64,000 bases of DNA from NCBI RefSeq assembly GCF_000161455.1, contig NZ_CM000745.1, positions 3,168,240 through 3,232,239 of the forward strand. Direction: 5' to 3'. The notes beneath the pieces are model-generated. The model was not told the DNA's origin. It saw nothing but the letters and a program-made list of their open reading frames with translations, and ran no database searches. Each line of letters opens with the position of its first letter. Positions within the stretch are counted from its first letter, which is position 1. This DNA comes from Bacillus pseudomycoides DSM 12442 (lineage in GTDB: Bacteria; Bacillota; Bacilli; Bacillales; Bacillaceae_G). Position numbers and translations under genes: made by a program. Positions 35,390 to 43,811 of the stretch are shown here, one piece after another.

Positions 35390-36034
35390 TTATCCACGAA
35401 TTACTCGAATTGCTTCACCGCGGTCTTTTTGATTGTACACTGCTGATCCTGCTACAAGAACATTTGCTCCAGCTTCTACACAAAGTCTCGCAGTCTCAGC
35501 ATTCACACCACCATCAACTTCGATTTCTACTTGTAAATTACGCTCTTTGACCATTTCTGCAACTTGTTTAATTTTCGGTAATACAGAGTGAATAAACTTC
35601 TGTCCACCAAATCCTGGATTTACTGTCATAAGTAATACCATATCAATATCTCCCAATACGTGTTCAATCATTGAAACTGGTGTATGTGGATTTAATACAA
35701 CTCCAGCTTTAATACCATGTGATTTAATTAATTGAATCGTACGATGTAAATGCGGGCACACCTCTACATGAACAGTAATAATATCCGCTCCAGCTTTTGC
35801 AAAAGTAGGGATATAGTTATCCGGGTTTTCAATCATTAAGTGTACATCTAATGGTAAAGATGTAATTGGACGAATCGCTTCTACAATTAATGGACCAATT
35901 GTAATGTTCGGAACAAAATGCCCATCCATTACGTCAACATGGATATAATCCGCTCCGCCCTTTTCTACATCTTTAATTTCTTCCCCTAGTTTGGAAAAAT
36001 CTGCTGATAAAATCGATGGTGCAATTTTAATCAT
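35390..36034 (-). CDS. rpe: Ribulose-phosphate 3-epimerase
   Basis: Pentose phosphate enzyme interconverting ribulose-5-P and xylulose-5-P. It is 214 aa TIM barrel. IAPSILSADFSKLGEEI, HVDVMDGHFVPNITIG and VNPGFGGQKF contain the catalytic aspartate and metal histidines. Its ATG lies 2 nt after the rsgA stop. Confidence 0.97.
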   Translation of the reverse strand: MIKIAPSILSADFSKLGEEIKDVEKGGADYIHVDVMDGHFVPNITIGPLIVEAIRPITSLPLDVHLMIENPDNYIPTFAKAGADIITVHVEVCPHLHRTIQLIKSHGIKAGVVLNPHTPVSMIEHVLGDIDMVLLMTVNPGFGGQKFIHSVLPKIKQVAEMVKERNLQVEIEVDGGVNAETARLCVEAGANVLVAGSAVYNQKDRGEAIRVIRG

Positions 36035-36036
36035 AA

Positions 36037-36918
36037 TTAATACCTCGGCTTTCTCTCTCTAATTTCTTCTACAAATTGTTTGTAATGTTCATAACGATAT
36101 TGTGTAATTTTCCCTTCTTCAACCGCAGCTTTTACTGCACATTTCGGTTCTGAAAGGTGTGTACACCCTCTAAATTTACAGTATTGACTCTCTTCTTTCA
36201 ACTCTGGAAAACAATACGTAAGATCTTCTACTTCGATATCAATAAAATCAAGAGAGCTAAAACCCGGTGTATCTGCAACCAGACCGCTTCCTACTGCAAT
36301 TAATTCTACATGCCTTGTCGTATGCTTCCCTCGCCCTAAATGCGATGAAATATCATCTGTTTTTAGGGCTAAATCTGGGCGTAATACATTTAACATGGAA
36401 GATTTCCCTACACCAGATTGCCCCGCAACAACTGAGACACAACCTTCTAAGAATGGTTTTAAAATATCAATACTTTCCGATGTATTTATAGAAGTAAATA
36501 ACACATCATATCCCATTTCACGATAATCATTTGCATAAGATTCAACAGTTTCTCGCATTTTTTCATCTACTAAATCCATTTTACTGATACAAATAATTGG
36601 TTTAATGTTATGATATTCAATTAATACTAAAAATCGATCTAATAACCCTGGGTTAAAATCTGGTTCAACTGCTGAGAAAACAAGGATTGCTTGATCAACA
36701 TTGGCAATTGGCGGCCTAACAAGTTCATTTTTCCGCTCAAAAATCTCTAAAACATAGCCTTCATTCGGATTCTCCGCTTGAAAAACTACTTGATCTCCTA
36801 CAAGTGGTGTAATTTTATTTTTTCTGAATACACCACGACCACGGCATTGTGTAATGCCACCTTCATGCTGTACATAATAAAAACCACTTAAAGCTTTTAC
36901 AATTTTTCCTTCTGCCAT
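36037..36918 (-). CDS. rsgA: Ribosome small-subunit-dependent GTPase RsgA (CpgA)
   Basis: 30S-maturation GTPase; the B. subtilis homologue CpgA is phosphorylated by PrkC. It is 293 aa. An OB fold (1-65) precedes permuted motifs: G4 CISKMDLV near 119, G1 GQSGVGKSSMLNVL near 170 and G3 DTPGFSSLD. The C-terminal zinc motif CKFRGCTHLSEPKCAV is complete. It follows prkC and precedes rpe. Confidence 0.96.
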   Translation of the reverse strand: MAEGKIVKALSGFYYVQHEGGITQCRGRGVFRKNKITPLVGDQVVFQAENPNEGYVLEIFERKNELVRPPIANVDQAILVFSAVEPDFNPGLLDRFLVLIEYHNIKPIICISKMDLVDEKMRETVESYANDYREMGYDVLFTSINTSESIDILKPFLEGCVSVVAGQSGVGKSSMLNVLRPDLALKTDDISSHLGRGKHTTRHVELIAVGSGLVADTPGFSSLDFIDIEVEDLTYCFPELKEESQYCKFRGCTHLSEPKCAVKAAVEEGKITQYRYEHYKQFVEEIRERKPRY

Positions 36919-36938
36919 ATAATTCTCCTTTATTCTAT

Positions 36939-37077
36939 ATAAAGTGAAATTGTTATCAGCCTCTCCATACAGTTATCCCTTCCTTAAAATATTGAGACGG
37001 GGTACTGCCAGCGAATACTAGGATAAAACTGACTATTTATCAGTTCAGATTCTCCTTTATTTCCACTTCACTTTTAT
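36939..37077. repeat. Possible small mobile-type element between prkC and rsgA
   Basis: The 284-bp gap contains ATAAAGTGAA at one side and TTCACTTTTAT at the other, an imperfect inverted repeat about 140 bp apart, with an internal hairpin AACTGA/TCAGTT (about 37028-37046). The end sequence resembles one end of the bcr1-like repeats, but the interior does not. The assignment is uncertain. Confidence 0.35.
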
Positions 37078-37149
37078 GGCTGTCCTTCTATTTCAAAACG
37101 TAATTTCTTACCCTTCTACGTTAACAGCATAACAGGCAAGAGCAACAAA

Positions 37150-37197
37150 TTCCACTCTCCATACAAAGAAGGTGGAATCCACCAAATGGAGACACAC
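37150..37197 (-). terminator. Nested hairpin past the prkC stop
   Basis: On the minus strand GTCTCCAT...ATGGAGAG encloses a palindrome GGTGGATTCCACC, 4-50 nt after the prkC stop. No T run follows, so it may stabilise the 3' end or mark a further repeat. Confidence 0.4.
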
Positions 37198-37202
37198 CTT
37201 TA

Positions 37203-39185
37203 CTAGGCTGGATATGGCACTTCTTTATCAATAATTGTCGTCCCATCTCGAACAATTTTGTAATGACCTTTTGTTCCTTCTTGAATCACAAATTCCAAAG
37301 AAATAGTAGCAGATTCTGTTATTGTTCGCGTTTCAATCGGCTTATCCATTTTCTGCTGCATATCTTCTTTATAAATTTCAATTGTTTGTGGCTTTTTCTC
37401 ACCTGTCGCAGGAGGCTCATACGGAATCGAAATGTTATCAACCTTTACTGTTTTCGTTACTTTAGGCTTCGGACCATCAGAGACAGTAATCGTTACTTTA
37501 TCCCCTTCTTTTAACGGCGTTCCTGGTTTTGGTGATTGTGAAATTACTTGTCCCTTATCAACAGTATCCGAATATTCTCTTTTTATATTTGGGACCAGTT
37601 TCTTTTCATTTAAATAGCTATTCACACTATTTTCCGTCCATCCAGAAAAATCAACAGGTCGAATTTGGTAAGGACCTTTACTCACCCAAACTTTCACATC
37701 TTGCTCCGCTTCCACAACCATTTGGTCTGCTGCTGGACTTTGTTCTACGATTTCACCTTTTGGTTTTTCGCTTTCAATATCGTATCGAACAACAATTTTA
37801 TACTTCCCTTCCAATTCGTCCTTCAAACTATCAAAATCTTTTCCGATTAAATTACTCATCTTATCCTTCTTTTTTCCACCGGATTGATAGATAGTAATTT
37901 TCGACCTTTCTTTTACAACCCTTCCTGCTGCCGGACTTGTTTTAATTACTTTCCCAGCTTCAACATCATCTGTATAAACAATGTTCGGTTCAGCAACTTC
38001 AAATCCTTTCTCAACAAGAGTGTTAACAGCAGTCTCATACTTCATACCAGACACATCAGGAGTTTTTACGTCTTTAGGAATAAAGAATCCTGGAATCACA
38101 GTCAGCGCTAACGTTGTGCCGATTGCTAAAAGTAAAAATGTTGTAAGTAACACTTTCAGCCATTTGTTACTTCGCTTTTTTTTCTCGTTCGGTTTCACTT
38201 CTTCATCTTTTATCTGTTCATCCGCTTTACTTCCATTCAATACAATTGTTTCATCGCTTACATTTCCAAATAATTGTTCTTGTTGAATAATTGGAATTGC
38301 CTTCGTCGCTTCCATATCTTCAGGTATATAAAATGGTTGTTCGTTAATACGTTCTGGATATAGCGCCGTTTCAATATCTCTCTTCATCGCATTAGCAGAC
38401 TGATAGCGATGAAATGGATCTTTTGCAGTTGCTTTTAAAATAATATTTTCTACACTTTGCGGAATATCTGGATTCCAGCGTTTTGGAGATGGTGTTTCAT
38501 TCTGTAAATGTTTTAAAGCGATCGCAACTGCAGACTCTCCTGAGAAAGGTTGTCGCCCTGTTAGTAATTCAAACATAACAATACCAAGCGAATAAATATC
38601 CGATTGTTTATTCGCTATCCCTCCACGTGCTTGCTCTGGTGACAAGTAATGGACCGAACCAAGCACTGAGTTCGTATGCGTTATCGCCGTTGCACTTGTA
38701 GCAGTCGCAATCCCAAAGTCTGTCACCTTCACGACTCCATCATTCCGAATTAAGATGTTATGTGGCTTTATATCTCTATGGACAATTTCAAAATGATGCG
38801 CATGTGCCATTGCAGATGTTAACTGCTCCATAATATCAAGAGCTTCTCCTATCGGTAACATTCCACGCTGCGTTATGTATTGCTTTAATGTTTGTCCAGG
38901 TACATATTCCATAACAAGATAATAAATTCCATCTTCTTCCCCAACATCATACATATTCACAATATTTGGATGCGACAACGTTGTAACAGATTGCGCTTCT
39001 CGATGGAAACGTTTAATAAACTCATCATTATTTGCATAATCGAGTCTTAATATTTTTACCGCTACATCTCGGCCTAGTATATCATCATGAGCCAAATATA
39101 CATTGGCCATCCCTCCGCCACCGATCATTTTCAGTAGCTTATAACGGTCGTTTAGGCGTTTTCCAATCAGCACGTTGTAATTCAC
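37203..39185 (-). CDS. prkC: PASTA-domain serine/threonine kinase PrkC
   Basis: Membrane kinase that senses muropeptides and drives spore germination and cell-wall responses. It is 660 aa and starts at a GTG overlapping the prpC TGA. The kinase domain (about 10-275) shows the Gly loop GGGGMANVYLA, Lys in VAVKIL, HRDIKPHN and DFGIA. A membrane segment follows at about 345-372. Three PASTA repeats (near 375-440, 445-505 and 510-575) precede a C-terminal beta-rich domain. Confidence 0.96.
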   Translation of the reverse strand: MNYNVLIGKRLNDRYKLLKMIGGGGMANVYLAHDDILGRDVAVKILRLDYANNDEFIKRFHREAQSVTTLSHPNIVNMYDVGEEDGIYYLVMEYVPGQTLKQYITQRGMLPIGEALDIMEQLTSAMAHAHHFEIVHRDIKPHNILIRNDGVVKVTDFGIATATSATAITHTNSVLGSVHYLSPEQARGGIANKQSDIYSLGIVMFELLTGRQPFSGESAVAIALKHLQNETPSPKRWNPDIPQSVENIILKATAKDPFHRYQSANAMKRDIETALYPERINEQPFYIPEDMEATKAIPIIQQEQLFGNVSDETIVLNGSKADEQIKDEEVKPNEKKKRSNKWLKVLLTTFLLLAIGTTLALTVIPGFFIPKDVKTPDVSGMKYETAVNTLVEKGFEVAEPNIVYTDDVEAGKVIKTSPAAGRVVKERSKITIYQSGGKKKDKMSNLIGKDFDSLKDELEGKYKIVVRYDIESEKPKGEIVEQSPAADQMVVEAEQDVKVWVSKGPYQIRPVDFSGWTENSVNSYLNEKKLVPNIKREYSDTVDKGQVISQSPKPGTPLKEGDKVTITVSDGPKPKVTKTVKVDNISIPYEPPATGEKKPQTIEIYKEDMQQKMDKPIETRTITESATISLEFVIQEGTKGHYKIVRDGTTIIDKEVPYPA

Positions 39186-39934
39186 CTACTTTCGTTTGCC
39201 GAATCCGCATAATCAACAATGACAAGGGTAATATTATCTTCTCCCCCACGATCATTCGCAAGTTGAACAAGATGTTCTCCCTTTGTCTCGAGTTGTTCGT
39301 TTAATTGCAAAATCTTTCGCATATCATCCATAGCAACTTTATTTGATAATCCGTCAGAGCAAAGAAGCAGTTGATCATTTTCTTCTAACACTAATGTTTT
39401 AACATCTAATCCAACTTTTTCTTCTGTTCCAAGCGCTCGTAAAAGCAAATTCTTTTTTGGATGATACTCTGCATCCTCTTTTGAAATCTCACCATATCTA
39501 ACAAGTTCATTTACAAGTGAATGGTCTTCAGTTATAAGTGAAATCTCATCATCTGATAACATGTAACATCGACTATCTCCTATGTGTCCAATTGTTACAA
39601 ATCCCGCTGTACAAATCGCAACAATAACAGTAGTTCCCATACCACTACACTCTGTATGTTTCTTCGAGTATTCGTATACCCTCTCGTTAATCATCTCAAC
39701 GTTTGTATGTAGCCATTCTTCGGCCTTTTTTGGTGTATCCATATTATACGTTTGTTTCCAATAATCATGGAATAGTTGAATGGCCATCGAGCTAGCAACA
39801 TCGCCTGCTCGATGACCTCCCATTCCATCAGCTACAACAGCTAAAATATCTCCATCTAAATTATGAAAAACTCCTGCACTATCTTCATTATGTTGACGAA
39901 CTTTCCCTTTATCCGATAGAAACACGGCTTTCAT
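39182..39934 (-). CDS. prpC: PP2C-type phosphatase PrpC
   Basis: Metal-dependent phosphatase that reverses PrkC phosphorylation. It is 250 aa from MKAVFLSDKGKVRQHNEDS. VVADGMGGHRAGDVAS, TIGHIGDSR, LCSDGLSNKV and GGEDNITLVIV carry the Mn/Mg ligands. The ATG at 39934 follows GAGGTGACAAG, rather than the 26-codon longer frame that runs into rlmN. It is coupled to prkC by a GTGA overlap. Confidence 0.96.
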   Translation of the reverse strand: MKAVFLSDKGKVRQHNEDSAGVFHNLDGDILAVVADGMGGHRAGDVASSMAIQLFHDYWKQTYNMDTPKKAEEWLHTNVEMINERVYEYSKKHTECSGMGTTVIVAICTAGFVTIGHIGDSRCYMLSDDEISLITEDHSLVNELVRYGEISKEDAEYHPKKNLLLRALGTEEKVGLDVKTLVLEENDQLLLCSDGLSNKVAMDDMRKILQLNEQLETKGEHLVQLANDRGGEDNITLVIVDYADSANESR

Positions 39935-39938
39935 CTTG

Positions 39939-41027
39939 TCACCTCGTCTCTTCTTTGCGCTCCTTTGCACGCAACTGACCGCAGGCAGCATCAATATCAT
40001 GACCTTGTTCACGGCGAATCGTTACATTCACTCCACGGTCTTTCAACGTTTTTTCAAATAAGAAAATTTGTTCACGTGGTGTTCTTACGTAATCGCGTTC
40101 TGGTACATAGTTTACCGGAATTAAGTTCACATGACATTTTACACCTTTTAAAAGTTGAGCCAATTCTTCGGCATGCTCAACTTGGTCGTTTTCTCCTCCA
40201 AATAAGCCATATTCAAACGTAATGCGACGCCCGGTTCTATTCACATAGTATTTAATAGCTTCCATTAAGTCAGGCAGCTTATAAGCACGGTTAATCGGCA
40301 TTAATTTTGAGCGTAATTCTGTATTTGGAGCGTGCAATGAAATCGCAAAGTTAATTTGCATATCCTCTTCAGCAAACTTATAAATTTTCGGGATGATTCC
40401 ACTTGTTGAAACCGTCATATGACGTGCACCAATATGAATTCCTTTTTCATGGTTAATAATGCGTAAAAACGACATTAAGTTATCGTAGTTATCAAACGGC
40501 TCTCCAATTCCCATTACAACAAGAGAACTCACGCGCTCATCTGTCTCATCAAGCGCACGTTGAACCTCTACTACTTGCGCTACGATTTCTCCAGCCTCTA
40601 GGTTTCGCTTTAAACCACCTAGTGTTGATGCACAGAATGTACAACCAATTCGGCAACCTACCTGTGTTGTTACACAAATGGAATTTCCATATTCATGTCG
40701 CATTAATACTGTTTCGATAGAATACCCATCATATAATTGGAATAAAAACTTAATTGTCCCATCAGAAGATGTTTGCTTTACTAATGTATTTAAAGTAGTA
40801 ATATCAAAGGAATTCGACAATTTATCACGCAATCCTTTTGAAAGATTTGTCATATCCTCATAATTTTTTACACGCTTTTTATATAGCCAATCAAAAATTT
40901 GACCTGCACGGAATTTCGGTTCACCTTGTTCCTTTAACCAATTTTGCATTTCATGAAGTTGTAAAGAGTAAATAGATGTTTTTTTTGTTTCTAAATCTTT
41001 CTTTTGTTTTTTTACAGTCGTTTCCAT
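39939..41027 (-). CDS. rlmN: Dual-specificity 23S rRNA/tRNA adenine-2 methyltransferase RlmN
   Basis: Radical SAM enzyme making m2A2503 in 23S rRNA and m2A37 in some tRNAs. It is 362 aa. The 4Fe-4S motif lies in VGCRIGCTFCAST (CxxxCxxC) near 120, and the C-terminal catalytic cysteine is in DIDAACGQL. The ribosome binding site lies at the end of rsmB, 4 bp upstream, so the genes are coupled. Confidence 0.96.
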   Translation of the reverse strand: METTVKKQKKDLETKKTSIYSLQLHEMQNWLKEQGEPKFRAGQIFDWLYKKRVKNYEDMTNLSKGLRDKLSNSFDITTLNTLVKQTSSDGTIKFLFQLYDGYSIETVLMRHEYGNSICVTTQVGCRIGCTFCASTLGGLKRNLEAGEIVAQVVEVQRALDETDERVSSLVVMGIGEPFDNYDNLMSFLRIINHEKGIHIGARHMTVSTSGIIPKIYKFAEEDMQINFAISLHAPNTELRSKLMPINRAYKLPDLMEAIKYYVNRTGRRITFEYGLFGGENDQVEHAEELAQLLKGVKCHVNLIPVNYVPERDYVRTPREQIFLFEKTLKDRGVNVTIRREQGHDIDAACGQLRAKERKEETR

Positions 41028-41031
41028 GATG

Positions 41032-42366
41032 CTACACCTTCTTTCTTAAACAAGCAATATAAAAGCCATCTGTTGCAAAATAATGCGGTAAAATTTGTAC
41101 TTGCCCTTCATTTATATAAGGACGTAATTTTTCTGGCATGCGCTCTTTCATAGTAGTATCCCATTCAAATTCAGGATGCTCTTGTAAAAATTGCTCTATC
41201 ACTTGTTCATTTTCTATTTTTTCAATTGTACACGTACTATAAACAAGGCGACCACCTGCTTTTAACAGTGGAGCTACCTTTTCTAGTATCGATAGCTGAA
41301 TTGTCGACAGTCTTTCACTATCGCCTTTTTCTTTACCTAATTTAATATCAGGCTTACGTCTGATAACACCAAATCCAGAACATGGTGCGTCTACTAATAT
41401 TTTGTCAAAGCTTTCGTTCGCAAAATGTTCTTGAACTTTTCTGGCATCTAGCGCCTTTGTTTCAATGTTCTCTAATTCTAGACGCTTCGCCTGTTGCTGA
41501 ATTAGACGAACTTTATGCGGATGTAAATCCAGCGACGTTACCTGACCAGTTCCCTTTAAACGCTCTGCAATGTGTGTTGTTTTCCCACCAGGCGCCGCGC
41601 AGCTATCAAGAACCATATCTCCTTCTTCGGGTTTCAAAGCACGCGCAACAAGCATAGAGCTTTCATCTTGAATAGAAAGGAAACCGTTTTTAAACGCTTC
41701 TGTATGCGCTACGTTTCCTTTTTCAATTTGGATAGCATCTTCTGATAAATCACCACGTTTTGCTTGTACACCCTCACGTTCTAGCAAAGCAATCGCTTCT
41801 TCTACCGTTATTTTATCAACATTCACACGTGCTGTCGGTACCGGCGGAACCATATTTACTTCGCACATTTTTTGCGCTGTTTCTAAATCGTATGCTGATA
41901 CCCACTCTTGTACAAGCCACTCTGGATGACTCGTTGCAACAGAAACTCGCTCTACAGGATTTTGTATCTCCTCTAAAGATGGCACACCTTCACGTTGAAT
42001 CGAACGGAGTACCCCGTTTACCATCCCTGCAATTCCTTTATGACCACGACGTTTTGCAATCTCAACAGCCTCATGAATCGCCGCTCTTTCTGGGACGCGA
42101 TCTAAATATAGCATTTGATATAAAGATAAGCGAAGTAATATTTTTACCCACGCTTCAACTTTTTTTCTTAAAAATGGTTGTAAATAATAGTCAAGTGTAT
42201 CACGACGTTGAATCGTTCCATAGACAATCTCAGTTAACAAACCAATATCTTTTCTATCAATCGCACTTTTTTCAATCAAATTATTTAAAAGTAAGTTGCT
42301 ATAAGCGCCACTTTTCTCTACTTGAATTAGACCATCAAGAGCTAACTCACGAACATTTTGTCTCAT
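41032..42366 (-). CDS. rsmB: 16S rRNA (cytosine-967-C5)-methyltransferase RsmB (Sun)
   Basis: SAM-dependent m5C methyltransferase. It is 444 aa. The N-terminal NusB-like domain (1-140) is followed by the methyltransferase with SAM loop LDSCAAPGGKTTHIAERL, motif IV VDAPCSGFGVIRR and the nucleophilic cysteine in VYSTCTIEKIENE. Its start overlaps the fmt stop (ATGA). Confidence 0.96.
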   Translation of the reverse strand: MRQNVRELALDGLIQVEKSGAYSNLLLNNLIEKSAIDRKDIGLLTEIVYGTIQRRDTLDYYLQPFLRKKVEAWVKILLRLSLYQMLYLDRVPERAAIHEAVEIAKRRGHKGIAGMVNGVLRSIQREGVPSLEEIQNPVERVSVATSHPEWLVQEWVSAYDLETAQKMCEVNMVPPVPTARVNVDKITVEEAIALLEREGVQAKRGDLSEDAIQIEKGNVAHTEAFKNGFLSIQDESSMLVARALKPEEGDMVLDSCAAPGGKTTHIAERLKGTGQVTSLDLHPHKVRLIQQQAKRLELENIETKALDARKVQEHFANESFDKILVDAPCSGFGVIRRKPDIKLGKEKGDSERLSTIQLSILEKVAPLLKAGGRLVYSTCTIEKIENEQVIEQFLQEHPEFEWDTTMKERMPEKLRPYINEGQVQILPHYFATDGFYIACLRKKV

Positions 42367-43307
42367 GCGTCTTCTCCTAACTTCGTACCAATTTCAGGTT
42401 TTGTTCCACGTAAAAATTGTGAACAACTCATGCGCTTTTTACCAGATGGTTGTAATTCAGTAATTTTAACACCTGTTTCATTTCCTGTTGCCACAACGAA
42501 ACCATCTTCTTCAATTGCTACAATAGAACCAGCTTCAGCCTGTACTGTTACAGGAACTTTTTCGCCCCACCATATTTTTACAACTTGCCCTGCTAAAGTT
42601 GTATAAGCAACTGGCCACGGATTTAAACCACGAATGTGATTGTAAACCTCTTCTCCTGTTTTCATCCAATCAATCTTTTCTTGCTCACGTTTAATATTGT
42701 AAGCGAATGTTACTTCATCCTCATTTTGTTTAATCGGTTCTAATTTTCCTTGTATTAAAAGCGGAACTGTTTTTGATAATAAGTGCGCTCCAGCCTCACT
42801 TAATTTATCAAATAATGAACCAGTTGTTTCACGTTCTTCGATTTCCACTTCTACTTGCGTTAAAATATCACCAGCATCTAATTTTTCCACCATATACATA
42901 ATTGTGATACCTGTTTTTTCTTTTCCCTGCATGATGGAGTAATGAATTGGTGCACCGCCGCGAAGTTCTGGAAGTAATGAAGCATGAACATTAATACATC
43001 CATACTTTGGTGCTTCTAAAATTTCGTTTGGTACAATTTGTCCGAACGCAGCTGTCACAATTAAATCCGGCTCTAATGCCAATACTTTTTCATATTCGTC
43101 TTTTTCACGAATTTTTAACGGCTGTAACACCGGAATACCATGTTTTTCCGCTTCCACCTTAACAGGTGTTGGTGTCATAACCTTTTTTCTCCCCACTGGA
43201 CGATCCGGCTGCGTTACAACACCAATTACATCATATCCATCTTCAATAAGACGACGAAGCACCGGTACAGAAAAGTCCGGTGTTCCCATAAATACTACTT
43301 TTATCAT
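42363..43307 (-). CDS. fmt: Methionyl-tRNA formyltransferase
   Basis: Formylates initiator Met-tRNA with 10-formyl-THF. It is 314 aa. VVFMGTPDFSVPVLRRL opens the formyltransferase fold, and the catalytic Asn/His/Asp set is in INVHASLLPELRGGAPIH and EKLDAGDIL. A C-terminal OB domain (about 205-314) binds tRNA. It overlaps rsmB and follows def. Confidence 0.97.
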   Translation of the reverse strand: MIKVVFMGTPDFSVPVLRRLIEDGYDVIGVVTQPDRPVGRKKVMTPTPVKVEAEKHGIPVLQPLKIREKDEYEKVLALEPDLIVTAAFGQIVPNEILEAPKYGCINVHASLLPELRGGAPIHYSIMQGKEKTGITIMYMVEKLDAGDILTQVEVEIEERETTGSLFDKLSEAGAHLLSKTVPLLIQGKLEPIKQNEDEVTFAYNIKREQEKIDWMKTGEEVYNHIRGLNPWPVAYTTLAGQVVKIWWGEKVPVTVQAEAGSIVAIEEDGFVVATGNETGVKITELQPSGKKRMSCSQFLRGTKPEIGTKLGEDA

Positions 43308-43323
43308 TCAAAAACCGCTCCTT

Positions 43324-43800
43324 TTACATCTCTTCTAATTCATTTTCCTCATAATATCTCGTCACTTTTGATGTAAATAACACACCATGTAAATGGTCGA
43401 TTTCATGTTGGATTGCGCGTGCTAAAAAATCATCTGCCTCTAATAAAAAGATTTTACCACGACGATTTTGTGCACGTACTTTAATATACTCTGCACGCTC
43501 CACTTCACCATAAAGTCCCGGAAAGCTTAAGCAGCCTTCGGGACCTACTTGTTCACCACGTTTTTCTAAAATAACTGGATTAATCAGTTCGATTTTTCCC
43601 GTATCATCACCAATATCAACAACTGCCACTTGCAAACTTACGCCGACTTGTGGTGCTGCTAAACCAACACCATCTGCAACTAACATTGTTTCATGCATAT
43701 CTTTTAACAAATTCACTAACTTTTTATCAAAGTTCATTACCCGTTCACATGGGGTTTCTAACACTTCATCTGGATGCTTTACAATTTCTAAAACTGCCAT
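43324..43800 (-). CDS. def: Peptide deformylase
   Basis: Removes the N-formyl group from new proteins. It is 158 aa with the three metal-site boxes GVGLAAPQVG (about 44-53), EGCLSFPGL (about 90) and QHEIDHLHG (about 133). The cysteine and two histidines for Fe or Zn are intact. It sits between priA and fmt. Confidence 0.97.
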   Translation of the reverse strand: MAVLEIVKHPDEVLETPCERVMNFDKKLVNLLKDMHETMLVADGVGLAAPQVGVSLQVAVVDIGDDTGKIELINPVILEKRGEQVGPEGCLSFPGLYGEVERAEYIKVRAQNRRGKIFLLEADDFLARAIQHEIDHLHGVLFTSKVTRYYEENELEEM

Positions 43801-43811
43801 ATTTTCCTCCG

